Assembly (NCBI RefSeq): GCF_026914265.1
Contig: NC_069136.1
Location: forward strand, 48,220,381 to 48,284,380
Origin: Mya arenaria
Taxonomy: Eukaryota; Mollusca; Bivalvia; Myida; Myidae
DNA: 64,000 bases
Reading direction: 5' to 3'
Below are positions 47,870-61,680 of the stretch, one piece after another. The notes beneath the pieces were generated by a model, which was not told where the DNA came from, ran no database searches, and saw only the letters and a program-made list of their open reading frames with translations. The position numbers and the translations under genes were made by a program. The stretch's first letter is position 1. Every line of letters begins with the position of its first letter.

Positions 47870-50330
47870 ACTACAATCCATAAGTAAATTCTAATTACAT
47901 TGGCCTCTTGTTTGCAGTCTCTGGTGTTTCAGTCTGAATATATACAGTATCATTTCAACTACAACCCATTGGTAAATACATTGGCCTCTTGTTTGAAGTT
48001 TCTGGTGTTTATGTCTTGATATATAAATTGTCATTTCAACTACAACCCATTGGTAAATACATTGGCCTCTTGTTGGCAGTCTCTGGTGTTTTAGTCTGGA
48101 TGTATCAATTGTCATTTCAACTACAGCCCGTTGGTAAATACATTGGCCACTTGTTGGCAGTCTCTGCATGGTGTTTTAGTCTGGATATATCAATTGTCAT
48201 TTCAACTACAGCCCATTGGTAAATACATTGGCCTCTTGTTGGCAGTCTCTGCATGGTGTTTTAGTCTGGATATATCAATTGTCATTTCAACTACAGCCCA
48301 TTGGTAAATACATTGGCCTCTTGTTGGCAGTCTCTGGTGTTTTAGTCTGGATGTATCAATTGTCATTTCAACTACAGCCCATTGGTAAATACATTGGCCT
48401 CTTGTTGGCAGTCTCTGCATGGTGTTTTAGTCTGGAGATATCAATTGTCATTTCAACTACAGCCCATTGGTAAATACATTGGCCTCTTGTTAGCAGTCTC
48501 TGCATGGTGTTTTTGTCTGGATATATCAATTGTCATTTCAACTACAGCCCATTGGTAAATACATTGGCCTCTTGTTGGCAGTCTCTGGTGTTTTAGTCTG
48601 GATATATCAATTGTCATTTCAACTACAGCCCATTGGTAAATTCATTGGCCTCCTGTTGGCTGTCTATGGTGTTTTGGGCTGGATATATCAAGTATCATTT
48701 TAAATATAACCCATTGGTAAATACATTGGCCACTTTGTTTGCAGTCTCTGGTGTTTTAGTCAGGATAAATAAATTGTCATTTCAACTACAGCCCATTGGT
48801 AAATACATTCGGGTTGGCCTCTTGTTGGCAGTCTCTGCATGGTGTTTTAGTCTGGAGATATCAATTGTCATTTCAACTACAGCCCATTGGTAAATACATT
48901 AGCCTCTTGTTTGCAGTTTCTGGTGTTTCAGTCTGGATATATCAATTGTCATTTCAACTACAACCCATTGGTGAATACATTGGCCTCTTGTTGGCAGTCT
49001 CTGGTGTTTTAGTCTGGATATATCAATTGTCATTTCAACTACAGCACATTGGTAAATACATTAGCCTCTTGTTGGCAGTCTCTGCATGGTGTTTTAGTCT
49101 GGATATATCAATTGTCATTTCAACTACAACCCATTGGTGAATACATTGGCCTCTTGTTGGCAGTCTCTGGTGTTTTAGCTTAGATATATCAATTGTCATT
49201 TCAACTACAGCACATTGGTAAATACATTGGCCTCTTGTTGGTAGTCTCTGCATGGTGTTTTAGTCTGGAGATATCAATTGTCATTTCAACTACAGCACAT
49301 TGGTAAATACATTAGCCTCTTGTTGGCAGTCTCTGCATGGTGTTTTAGTCTGGATATATCAATTGTCATTTCAACTACAGCACATTGGTAAATACATTAG
49401 CCTCTTGTTGGCAGTCTCTGCATGGTGTTTTAGTCTGGATATATCAATTGTCATTTCAACTACAGCACATTGGTAAATACATTAGCCTCTTGTTGGCAGT
49501 CTCTGCATGGTGTTTTAGTCTGGAGATATCAATTGTCATTTCAACTACAGCACATTGGTAAATACATCGGCCTCGTGTTGGCAGTCTCTGCATGGTGTTT
49601 AAGTCTGGATATATCAATTGTTATTTCAACTTCAGCCCATTGGTTAATACATTGGCCACTTTGTTTGCAGTCTCTGGTGTTTTAGTCTGGATATATCAAT
49701 TGTCATTTCAACTACAGCCCATTGGTAAATACATTGGCCTCTTGTTGGTAGTCTCTGCATGGTGTTTTAGTCTGGAGATATCAATTGTCATTTCAACTAC
49801 TACCCATTGGTAAATACATTGGCCACTTTGTTTGCAGTCTCTGGTGTTTTAGTCTGGATATATCAATTGTCATTTCAACTACAGCCCATTGGTAAATACA
49901 TTGGCCTCTTGTTGGCAGTCTCTGCATGGTGTTTTAGTCTGGATATATCAATTGTCATTTCAACTACTACCCATTGGTAAATACATTGGCCACTTTGTTT
50001 GCAGTCTCTGCATGGTGTTTTAGTCTGGATATATCAATTGTCATTTCAACTACAGCCCACTGGTAAATACATGAGCCTCTTGTTGGCAGTCTCTGGTGTT
50101 TTAGTCTGGATATATCAATTGTCATTTCAACTACAGTCCATTGGTAAATACATTGGCCTCTTGTTGGCAGTCTCTGGTGTTTTAGTCTGGATATATCAAT
50201 TGTCATTTCAACTACAGCCCATTGGTAAATTCATTGGCCTCCTGTTGGCTGTCTATGGTGTTTTGGGCTGGATATATCAAGTATCATTTTAAATATAACC
50301 CATTGAGAAATACATTTGCATCCTGTGTGC
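47870..50330 (+). repeat. 81/86-bp satellite, about 29 copies
   Basis: Units contain TCTGGTGTTTTAGTCTGGAT, CAATTGTCATTTCAACTACA, GCCCATTGGTAAATACATTG and GCCTCTTGTTGGCAG. Two unit types alternate irregularly: 81 bp (CTCTGGTG) and 86 bp (CTCTGCATGGTG). The 81-bp unit is a multiple of three and creates long repetitive ORFs on both strands that I do not accept as genes. Edge units at 50200-50420 are diverged. Confidence 0.95.
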
Positions 50331-50419
50331 AGTCCAGTTTATTAGTTCAGGTACAATCCATGAGGGAAACACATAAATTGGACTCCTGTTTACAGTCTCT
50401 GGTTTTTAACTCTGCATAA

Positions 50420-53400
50420 CAAAGTTAACTGCAACTTATTGGGAAGATATTCAGAATTTAAAATTAAAATCTTTCAACAAAAAATAGAGCCAATTAAAAT
50501 AATTAAAAAAATTGAAATATGATTCATAAAATAGTACATGCTTAAATAAATGCATACTCATTCTGATGCATGCAATTGAAATTGCCGTGTAATTTTGTTA
50601 TCAGTTATCAAGTTCCGTACTTCAGCTGATTATTCATACCTTTCTCAAATGCAGTATGCAGTGTCAGTAGCAGTAATTGACCTAGGCTAGAACTATATCA
50701 GTTTGTAAATAATTCATGTGTTTGAATTAATAAGATAAAACATTTTTACCCTTTGGCCAAAATTGCCTCAGTATAGATAAATTCTTAACCATTTTTTTTA
50801 AAAACAGGTTATACCTAAGGAGCAGGCAGTTTACATTTTTTTTAAAGAACCAGAAAAACATTTTTTTTATCCCCTGGCTGTTACTTTTCCAGAAACAGGC
50901 CAAACTGTATTTGTGTGTTACTTCAAAGAAGGAAATATACTATTAAATATGTATCTATCAGAATAGTGCATAGACATTTTTTCAGCAATGTTTTGTCCCC
51001 ATCAGTATCAGAAAAAAATACAACATTGTTGTGTGTGAGTGTAAGAACCAGCCGCCCGGCTCAGTTTTTTAGCGCACCGTGCAAGTGTTCCATTGTTTGT
51101 GGGTGCAAGCACCACACCAGGTGCCATGTTTGTGGGTGCAAGCACCACACCAGGTGCACTTTTCCAACAAAGTTTACTTTAATATTTATTTCAAATAATA
51201 AATTAAAAAATACAACGACAATCCCAGTAGTAAAAAATAATCCTGTTGAGGCGCACCAGGCAAGGTACCAACCTATAGACATAAACATATTAACATCACA
51301 TACAAAAAAAAAAAAAACACCAACAAAAATTACACCATATACACAAATACAACTTTTTATAAGCACCACAAAAAAATGTACCATCATCAAAAATTTGTTA
51401 TCATTAAATGATTTTATTAAAGCATTTTTAAAATTTTGCTTATTTTTTAACCGATAAAAGTTCTTTTAAAGAAATAAGATCAAAGTAAATAAAAACTGAT
51501 CGATATTATTGCAAAAATCAGCAAACCACTTACTTATTTAAGGAAACGTTTACCAACTTTTTAGTAGAGCGAAGCGAATTGTGGCAAATTTCGAATGATA
51601 TTGAGTACGAATCGTTCAGAACTCTTCAACTTGGAGGTGATTAATCAGGAAGAAAACAAAGTACAAAAGTTGTTAATTTTCCGCAATAAAATGTCATAAC
51701 GTGCAAAAGTCGACACGAGTTCAATTGGTAATATCTTCTTTATTGTGTTTAATTTTATGTTTGAACTATACGCGTGGAGAAAACGTCAAGACTGGGTTGT
51801 ATTCGATAGAAAGAAATTCAGGTGTGGTCATTTTAGTTTTTTTATTTACAAATTTATTAATCACCTGATGAAAAGATACGGATTTGTATGGATATAACTT
51901 TAATGAAATCTAACATATATGAATAATAGATAATACAGCACATGGATCCCCGTAGTCGATAATAGATCTGGCTTACATAACACAGTTTTTATTTTTTGAC
52001 AATTACTTTTTTTTTACTTGACATAAAATAGGTCATAATCAACACTGTAAAATTTGTTTGGTGAAGTTCTTAAGTTAAAAACAAAACAGCCCTGATTAAA
52101 AGACACTCCCAGATACAGTGGTGGCACAAATTGGTTGACAGTATAGCCCTGAATGAAAGAGAATATGGCCTACACTCGCTGACCATACCAAACAGATCTA
52201 CAGACCGTACCTCTTTTAAAATCTGTCAATGTTTACCATATCAAATGCCATTATGTTTGGTTAGTTTATTTTAATAAAAAAAGGTATACACTAAGTAGGA
52301 AATATAATATATCTTCTCTAAGTACAATAAAACCTGTTTTTCTGACCACCTTTTACAAGCGACTACCTGCCCTGTACCACAGTAACAAAGCCTCCGAAGC
52401 ATTTTAAAAGTTGATTTAACTTAATTATGGCACTACCCATCAAATGTGACTAACAATCTATAATGTAAATTTAAGATGCTAAGTTGTTCAGTGAAAGCTA
52501 GTAGCTAGCAAGTTATAAATTCAGTCAACCGGAACGCTGAAATCTGTATGTTAATGTTTAAAGCACCTTTTGTGAAGCGGTGTACAGTGGATAATAACAA
52601 TTTCTGCCAAATATAAAGTTTTCACTTAAGAAGAGAGAATGATATTAATAATTAATTTGGACAAAGGTGTTCCATATATATATCTAAAACAAAACGATTG
52701 TTTTTAACTTTTACTGTAGTATATTGATTTGTCAGTATGGATCATACCAGATTTCAATCACTCACATTGACATAACATAGCGGAACAGTCTGTGGAATCA
52801 AACTTTTATGAGTCTTAGCATTTGTATATTTTAACCAGTGAGTAAAGGTTTGTCTACCCAGTAAGTTTAAAAATAACATTGGTATATTTATCACCACTCA
52901 TCACATCACTAAGTCTTCCACATGCTAAATATACATGCAACTGCTGCGAATCAATGAAGACAGTACTAGACACAGAACCTGACAGATTAACGTCGGTGAT
53001 GAAAACTTTTGTAAGAGATTACCACTGTTTAAAGCGAAGGCCCTTTGGCTAAAGCTTATTGACATGTTTGTGTGTGAAACGATCATGTGATTAAGCAAGG
53101 AGCTTTGAAAAAACAATTTGTGCTATTTTTAACGGGTAAACTCAGGTGAAACAGCGTGTGAGAAGAAACGATTGTTTTGTTTATTTTTTCATCATTTAAA
53201 TTGTGCATTATCGGCCACATACTAGCTCGTATTGACAATTCTAGTCTTGTTTAAAGGAAATACTGTATTATGCCGATTTTAGGACCATCTGGTGCAAGTC
53301 CCTTTAACCCTGCATTAGACCTGAATCCTTCATACTCAAACTCAGGATCGGGATTCATCATGTTATGGAGTTATCATTTTGCTATTACTAATAGTATTTG

Positions 53401-53425
53401 TTAATACCATGGAATGTTTTTTTTT
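50420..53425. other. Region upstream of PDCD10
   Basis: Apart from repeat D and a duplicated cysteine-codon-rich phrase at 51090-51160, no gene is seen. The PDCD10 promoter and any 5' non-coding exon should lie here, because its first coding exon starts at a splice acceptor. Confidence 0.45.
51190..51380 (+). repeat. Dispersed repeat D, third copy
   Basis: CCCAGTAGTAAAAAATAATC, the GGCGCACCAGGCAAGGT block and the CATCACATACA stretch align with 3340-3480. Just upstream (51090-51160) a 38-bp phrase with GTGGGTGCAAGCACCACACC is tandemly duplicated. Confidence 0.5.
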
Positions 53426-53469
53426 CAGTATCCGACTGTGATAAAAGTTGGGAGGTGTAACAACTAAGG

Positions 53470-56400
53470 ATGGCACACTCTGACAGCCACAAGGCTCTGT
53501 ACGCCAAGATGATTGTTGATGTAGTTTTGTCTCCACTCTTTGAAAGGGTATGTCTTAACCTGCTGTCATTGTGTTACTAGGCTAAACTGAAAAAAATGTT
53601 TTTAAAGTTTTAAATGAATATTGTTTCCAATGTTGACAACTGTGAGTTATGAATTGAAATGGTTTCTTGCTTTTAATTGATGTCTACTAGACTCTAGTGC
53701 TTTTCTTGTGTGTTTGTTTGTTTGTTTAGTTCATAACTAAAACAAAATCAGCTTGATTGTATTACATGTATGTCAGGACAAATAACATTGTTTACAATAA
53801 AAAATGTCAATCTATCACTGTTTTCTTTGAAAGAAGGTTAGATGGGATATTATGGCATTGGTGTTAGTACGCTAGAATTTAAATGTCAGTCATTATTTCT
53901 AGAAATAGAGTTTATTAGGTTTAGTTTTATTATATGGACACAAACAGTTTTTCCACTTGCTGTATAATGTGTATGTTTGAAACTGACAGTTGGAGAAAAA
54001 GGATCTTGCAGCCTCACAGACTCTTCGGGCAGCTTTCACAAAGGTAACATTCATCATCATGAATAGCTAGGATAATGGATAAAAGAATTGAATACTGTAT
54101 TATACTGTGTATTAAGGACGCTAGCATAGATAGGACTCCGGCAAAAAAATATGTGAAAAAATCAGGTAAAAAACAAATACATAGATACAATGTGATGAAA
54201 AATGTCAAAATCAGCAGCCAACATTAATTTTTATTTGATTTTTCAAGTTTTATTGAATCGTGAGAATGGCAGAGGTTGTTAAATAGTATAGCATATGTAC
54301 ATAAATGATAAAATAACAATAATAATAATCCCAACGTCGCTCTCTGTTGTTGCAAAATTGTAAAACAACAGCTGTATATTGTATGAAAATCATACCAATT
54401 GTTATCAACACATCAACACCTTCAGTTAAGTATTACAAACACGTGGTATAATGAGACGAACAAGACTGCCATTACAACAGTTTGTACTTTGTATCCGGGA
54501 TGTTACTATAGCAAGGAAGAGGAAGTTTTTCATACCTTCACACATTTACAATGCACAATGATTCCACTTCACAATGTCCATGGTCATTAATATTTGAATA
54601 CTGCAAAAAGTTCCATATGACAAAAATGAAAACAAACACATTTTCTTCCATTTATTTTTCTATTAAAGAAAATTCGGCCAGAACTGCACTAGGAAAAAAA
54701 ATATTAAAAAAATGTATAATGTAATAGATTAGGCATTTTTTAAAATCAAATTTCAGGTAAAAAGTTTGTCCTATACACAGTGAAATATAGTACTCCCCTA
54801 GCAAATGATGCAGATCTGATACAAATTTGCAAAATTTACTATTACACTATATAGTCCAAAATCTGAAACTATGGGAAATTAAATTTAAGTTAGGTATAGT
54901 TTTTCTTTATACTGACCTTACATTTCTATACGAATCATGTGTACCAAGCTATTCAAAACTAAGCATACCAAATTATTACAAATTTTATATAAAAACACTG
55001 TTACAGAAAGTTTGGAAGTATATTACTCCCTAGAAATGGGTTAATACTTCCAAATTTGATTCCTTGGAAGCACAAAAACTTCTATAATTTTGGAGAAAAC
55101 TTTCAAAGTAGAAAGCTTAGAAGTTCAAAATATCAAAACCGGGTGTCAATATTACTTTTATTGTCGCAGTTTTGATCAGTCTTAAGTAAAATGAGTAATT
55201 ATTATATAAATCTGTTAATTTGGCAAGTTATATATGTAGTTGCATATCATTATTTTTAACACACTAGTTGAAAAATGGTGGGGAAAAAATTGAGAGACTT
55301 AAACTTCCAAATTTCAGTGAAAAACATTCCAATATTCAGATGGACAGAAAGTTTAAACTTCCAGTTTCAAATTATCTTAATGGAAGCCCTGACTGTAGAT
55401 TTCTCACATTTTCCTTAACCATGTAATTCACCAGCATGATAGACATTACTGATAATAGTTTTTCAATACAAACTTAAACATGCCATGTTTTTAAGGTGGA
55501 TTCTCAACTACCAGGCTTCACATATGACTTTGCCCTGGGCCTGCTGAGGAAGGCCGAGATACAGGACAAACTTGATATGAGTGAGACCCTACTCAGACTT
55601 GGTGGAACTCCAGAGTCTGAAGGTATGTAGATAAAGAGCTATTATCTACCGCTTGTAACAAAACTACCAATGGCTGTTTTCAAGTTTTGAAAGCATGGAA
55701 TGATTGTGGCTTTAACTTCACCCCAATCCTCTAAGTGTATAATTTTATGAAGCTGTGTATTAACTTGATACCCTGTCTACCGATGGCATACAGGAAGTCA
55801 AAACAAACTAATTGCAGCTGTCTGGAATTGGTGTATTCCCATCATGTGACATTAAGTATTGTAGAAGCCAATTATGTGGTCCTAATAGTTTGTATTGGTG
55901 TAGCATCAAATGTGTAGAAATGTATTAGTCACATGTTAACCATGGACAAACAACTGCGTGTGGTGTTTGATTGAATAAATTCTTTTGTTAAGCAAGTAAG
56001 ATAATTATAAAGGGCAGTTGTAATCCGGTATACGCATCATATCGATGATCTGTTTACATTGAAGACCTGAGAATCACAAGGCCAGAAAATACATTCCAAG
56101 AACTCAATAGATGTGCTGTGGCGCTGAAAAAAATCCTCAGCAGAATTCCTGAACAGATTTACGACAGAAAACAGTTTCTAGAAACAATCAAGTAAGAAAC
56201 GTACATTATCCATGGTTGATATAATTTTAAATAACATGTATATTTCAAGTTTTAATTGGTACTAAAAAATATCATGTATGAGAAATATTGTTCTTTATGG
56301 TGGTTTAAGTAGACATATATTTTATCATTTAGTGCAATAAAGTATTAAAAATTACCTGTTTATTAATGTATATTATGAAGACATATAATTTATTGTGAAT

Positions 56401-59174
56401 TATATATGGACTGAGCAATAAATAATCACAAGTGCCAGCTGGTAAATTGTCATATACAGTAACAGTATATTTTTCGCTTGTTAGAAGAAAAAAAGTACTT
56501 ATGTTGCCTGAGACATTGCACACATGTTTAGCAAGGCTCATAACTACATAATAACTGTCAAGAGATAGGTCTATGTTCATTATCTCCTGATAAACAACAA
56601 CAGATGGGCACATACAGACACGCATGGGCAACCCCCTTTGCATTGTTCTTTTTGGTGTGTTACAGTTGTTTTTTTCCATCAGTGATTCACTTTTACGAAG
56701 ATCAAAGCAAAGATTTCTTTTCCAGAGAGATCGCGAGCGCAATCAAGTTGCTGTTGGACGCTGTTAACCGCGTTATTGGCGAGGTGCCGTCTTCTGAGAA
56801 CGGAAGCAAACAAGTAGGTTACATTCCACTTATTTAAATGTGGATTCTTTTTTTTTGAGAAAGGTCTAGTATAGGTGTCCAACTCCGAGCCGCCAAGATG
56901 TTGAGGGTTTGATCCCCACCAGCGGGTACTTTGCTAATGAGTTCTACCCTCTGGCTTGTTTCTTAATCTAGTAACTTTCGTCTTAATCAAGCCAAGAGAA
57001 ATAAATATACACTAAACTATACGCTTAAACTGAAAATGCAAGGTTTTTTTAGCTTGACTATTTGAAGAATAAGGAGAGCTATACTACTCACCTTGGTTAA
57101 GGTTTTGCATGTAAGCACCTTTAAGTCATTATCTCAGTAAATACATCAGTTATTGCATTGATACTTTGGATATGTATTCCCAACTATCTTACATACTAAA
57201 TTAATGAAGTTTGATAACACTTATTTGAATATAATGCAAATAATAGGCCTTTATTATTTGACTTAGAAATTCTGGTTAAGGTTTTGCGTGCAAGCACCCA
57301 TAGGTTAATATCTCAGCAACTACTTGAGGTTTTGCATTGAGACTTTATACAATGGTACTCAACCATCCAATCTACTTAAATAACCAAATAAGATAACTCT
57401 AGTTTGCATTTAATGCAAATAATAGGCCTTTATTATTTGACTTAGAAATTCTGGTTAAGGTTTTGCGTGCAAGCACACATAGGTTAAAATCTCAGCAACT
57501 ACTTGAGGTATTGCATTGAGACTTTATACAATGGTACTCAACCATCCAACCTACTTAATTAACCAAGTTAGATAACTCTAGTTTGCATTTAATGCAAAAA
57601 AATGCCCTTTATTATTAGACTTAGAAATTCTGGTTAAAGTTTTGCATGTAACCACATGTATGTTAATATCTCAGCACATCATGTATTGCATTGAAATCTA
57701 ATCTAACAGTGATCCATGCATGTTTCGCCAAAACTTTTCAATCCTTACACTGAAAAGAGGCGGAATAGTTGAGCGCGCTGTCTCTGTGGTAGCTCTTGTT
57801 ATGTTCAGTATATTAATTTTGAATAACTGACTGAAAGTTGTGGCACATAAAAACAACAGATACAGAATGTTTTGAAGGGTAATAAATACAAACTGTATAA
57901 AATGATCATCACTCTCTAAAACAGCTATAAAAGTAATGGAAGCTCCCAACCATAAACAGCAAACATTTATGATGCACAGAAGTTATAAAATAGTTTGTGA
58001 AGACTATTACTAAGTTTTGCTTGGCAAAACACAACAGCATGTTACTAGCAATTCACAGAATTATAATAACTTCTTGTAACTCTCTTTATTGCTGTCTCTA
58101 TTTTGATCATATAACTTCTTTGTTCGAATATATTAATTATAAATGTTCCAGTTTTGCAATGTATGTAGAAGTCTGGCCATTCCCATCATTGGTGTTGTCA
58201 ATAACAAACTGTTTAACAAACTGTTTCCTGGAAAGTAATAAAGAATGTAAACACAAACACATTGCGAGGGAAATATGATGACATTTGACTCTTTTTTGCA
58301 GTTTTCCAATTAAATGTCATTCATACTAAGACAAAAAATGTTTGTCTTTTGTAATAGCCTTGGCGTAGATGTTGTTACATGTCGTGCACATGTGTAGAAA
58401 GGCACATACTTACTCGGGTGTTAATCATTATTGTGATAAAGTATGTAAAGAATAGTGTCACACAATCCTAAGCCCAAACAAATCAGGTGGTTTTTGAGGG
58501 ACTATTTAAATTGAACTAGAATCTTCTGTTTATTACTCATTCTTACTAAACAAAATCAGTTTTGGGCCAAAAATTCCATTTCACAAAATTTATATGTTTC
58601 AGATCTTGGAAGACAGGAAGCGGGAGTTTGTCCGTTACTCTAAGAAGTTCAGCAACACATTGAAGGAATTCTTCAGGGAACCCAACCAGTATGTAACACA
58701 TACATTTAAGAACTGAAGAAATATAACCTTTTGCTCTGCAGTGGTCTTGTTCAATTCTAGCCAGACATACAAGGTTAAACCACCTCGTTGTAAGGCACTT
58801 TGTGAGATTTTGAATACATACCGGTATTAAGAATACTGCATCGCTAGTTTTCTTGAAATATATATTTGTGCTTAATCCCAGCCCAATAATATCTCAATGC
58901 CATAAATATCCAATCCTGTACTGTTATTCCATAAATATTAAGTGCTTGTCTGCACCCTGTTTAGTTATTCCATAAATATTGAGTTCCACCTGCTGTATTT
59001 TTATTTTATGAATAGTGAGTGCTATACTGCACCCTATAATGTTATTTCAAAATTATTGTTTGCTAAAACCTGTGATGTTTTTACTTTAGGAACCACAATG
59101 TTTTCCTGAGTGCCAACTACCTGACATATCAAACCAACCTGATCCTGAGAACTGTGAAACAGGAGTGTGGATAA
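53470..59174 (+). CDS. PDCD10: Programmed cell death protein 10 (CCM3), seven exons, 214 aa
   Basis: PDCD10 is a scaffold of the STRIPAK complex. It binds GCKIII kinases (MST4/STK24/STK25) and CCM2, and acts in Golgi orientation, polarity and vascular integrity. Exons are 53470-53547, 53990-54043, 55496-55622, 56065-56191, 56726-56813, 58603-58688 and 59090-59174; phases 0,0,1,2,0,2 agree and total 645 nt. The first coding exon opens at an acceptor ending at 53428, leaving 41 nt of 5' UTR before the ATG. Seen: N-terminal dimerisation helices with LAASQTLRAAF (about residues 32-42), SETLLRLGG near 76, then the FAT-homology four-helix region with ALKKILSRIPEQI, ETIKEIASAIKLLLDAVN, FVRYSKKFSNTLKEFF and SANYLTYQTNLILRT. 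Length is close to human PDCD10 (212 aa). The segment after the fifth helix (EVPSSENGSKQ) looks lineage-specific. Confidence 0.95.
57085..57700 (+). repeat. Repeat E, ~177-bp tandem array in PDCD10 intron 5
   Basis: Three to four units containing TTCTGGTTAAGGTTTTGCGT, GGTTAATATCTCAGCAACTA, TTGCATTGAGACTTTATACA and GGCCTTTATTATTTGACTTA. Two central units are about 95% alike. Confidence 0.85.
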
Positions 59175-59451
59175 TCGCCTCACAGTGCCACCTACACAAG
59201 CAACGCTGGGGCCGAAACATGAGAGTTGTCATCCGGTTACAGTGATTCTTGACTCTTGATGTTTTTCAGTGACAAAATGTTTTTCTCCTTGAAAATTAAT
59301 TTACTTCTGTAGCATAGAACTTTAGTTGTATTAAGTCATGCCAAACTGATTCCATGTGTAGCGTTTAGGGGCAATTGGTTTTTCAACATTTAAAATGAAA
59401 AACAAAAGCATTTTCAAAAAACAAATTTAGCAAAAGAATTAACCTTCTAAC

Positions 59452-59697
59452 CCCAATTTCTCGAAACTTCTTAAGCTTAACAGACTTATTGCTTATTACA
59501 ATTAGCCAAAATACATACTTAATTTTGATAAATGAAAAATGGTTTATTCTGATAATCGTTACAATAATTCCTATCTAAAGTATTAAAACTTTTAAAGGAG
59601 TATATAAAATGCAAAATATTGAAAAACTAAAATAGTGGGTTTAGCTTAATCCTGTTATAAGGGACTTTTGAGAAAAGTTTTGAGAAATTGGGGCCTG
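59452..59697. mobile_element. MITE family A, copy 4
   Basis: Left CCCCAATTTCTCGAAACTTC, right AGTTTTGAGAAATTGGGGCC. It sits about 280 bp after the PDCD10 stop codon and may be transcribed with it. Confidence 0.85.
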
Positions 59698-59745
59698 GCA
59701 ATTAATGATGAAAATAATAATTATATGAGTCAAGAAATATATTTT

Positions 59746-60660
59746 TATGCCCCCTGAAGGTGGGCATATTAAAATCGCACCGTCCGTCCGACTCAATAAC
59801 TCAGAATATTAAATTTAAATTTTAAAATAACTTGCCACATGTGTTCGGCATACCAAGACGACGTGTCGCATTCAAGAACCGTTTCCCTACCTCTAAGGTC
59901 AAGGTCACCCTTAGGTGTTTATTCACAATAGAATGCTGCATATAAGGACATAGAGTATAGGTTGTCATGTCCGGGCTGTAACTTTCCCTTGTATGGACAG
60001 ATTTTAAAATAACTTGCCACATGTGTTCGGCATACCAAGACAACGTGTTGCGTGCAAGAACCGTGTCCCTACCTCTAAGGTCAAGGTCACACTAAGGTGT
60101 TTATTCACGATGGAATGCTGCATATAAGGACATAGAGTATAGGTTGTCGTGTCCGGGCTGTAACTTTCCCTTGTATGGACAGATTTTAAAATAACTTGCC
60201 ACATGTGTTCGGCATACCAAGACGACGTGTCCGTGCAAGAACCGTGTCCCTACCTCTAAGGTCAAGGTCACACTTAGGTGTTTATTCACGATGGAATGCT
60301 GCATATAAGGACAGAGAGTATAGGTTGTCGTGTCTGGGCTGTAACTTTCCCTTGTATGGACAGATTTTAAAATAACTTGCCACATGTGTTCGGCATACCA
60401 AGACGACGTGTCGCATGACAGACCCGTGTCCCTATCTCTAAGGTCAAGGTCACACTTGGGTGTTTATTCACAATGGAATGCTGCATATATATGGACATAA
60501 CAGTGTCGGTTGTCAAGTATGGGTGGTATTTTTTTATGTTTAGAGGCAATTTAAAATAACTTGCCATATGTATTTGACATGTAAAAGCAAGATCATTTTT
60601 TCATGTACTGACCTTGTTCATAGGTCAATGTCACAATCGGAGGCATTCGTCACATACTGT
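59746..60660 (+). repeat. ~182-bp tandem array with TCAAGGTCA motifs
   Basis: Head GCCCCCTGAAGGTGGGCATA and CACCGTCCGTCCG, then four units starting AATAACTTGCCACATGTGTT at about 59826, 60008, 60192 and 60372, and a diverged fifth. Each holds CTCTAAGGTCAAGGTCAC and GTCCGGGCTGTAACTTTCCC. Same family as the array in opsin intron 4, by shared motifs and order. Confidence 0.88.
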
Positions 60661-61680
60661 GACAGCTCTTGTTAAACATCTGTTTTTATTTTTAAGGTCC
60701 TGTATATTTGTATATGAGGTTTTCTTTTTGATTTTCATTGGAAAATCTGCCATAATTGGTATTTGTATGTACACATTTGTTGCAAAAAGATCCACTTTTT
60801 CGGTGGCATTAGTAAAATATTGGCTGATAATCACATAAGAACCCTATTTCCATAAGGTACACCTGAATCAAATAACGACTGTTTAGTTGAAAAAAATTAA
60901 GGTAACCAATAGAAACAGGATGGGAAATGCTAAGCCCCGTTTTCACATGTTTTTTTACAGTTACTTTAAGATGGAGATTTTCTAAGCAATAACCTATATC
61001 ATAATTGTGCTATCTGTTGACAATTTTTAAGCCAAGGTGACCTAGATGGCACTCCATGCTAACATACCTTTCGATAGGATTTTGGTTGTAATGCGCTAAT
61101 AGATAGTTAACATCTCCTGATCGCACCCCTGACGCTAAACATAGAATCAACATTGCTTGGCCTTGTTGTGATTTTGTATGTTATGAAACATAGAGTACAT
61201 AACATAAGATTTATAAATTACTTGATAACTCTGCTTTGAGGAAGCCATGAAAGTAAATGCCATTTAGTATGGTTTCGTTTTTTTATCTGTTCATATCATA
61301 TTGTTTGCATCTTTTTATTTAATTTTTCGATTGATTGTTTTGATTTTAAACACACAGCATTCCATGTGTAGGACTTTACAATGTAACTACAAATATCCTC
61401 TTTGTAATGTCACAAGAATCAGTTTAACTTCTGTTGTATGTCTATTATACTTTATATAATACATGTATATTATGTTGTTGCAAAAGGATTGGATATTTAA
61501 AATACTTAATGATTCGTAAAATGTAAATAAAAGACAAATATTTTCGTACACATGTATTTGGAGAAATACACAAGTAACATTCTTTTTTGATATTCTTTTA
61601 TGGAAAAACTTACTTCCTCTTTGTCTATCAGCACAAAAGCTTGATTTGACCTCTCGTGGTTTTCTGTCAAATTATTTCAG

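Noticed and set aside
47891..50292. Many 60-114-codon ORFs on both strands with GVLVWIYQLSFQLQPIG-type repeats
   Set aside because: 81-bp tandem units stay open by arithmetic; the 86-bp units break the frame every few copies; no flanking unique coding sequence.
50915..51457. 180-codon ORF with duplicated CGCKHHTRC motif
   Set aside because: It overlaps dispersed repeat D, and the Cys-rich part is a 38-bp DNA duplication; the tail is low-complexity. No toxin or metallothionein family is recognised.
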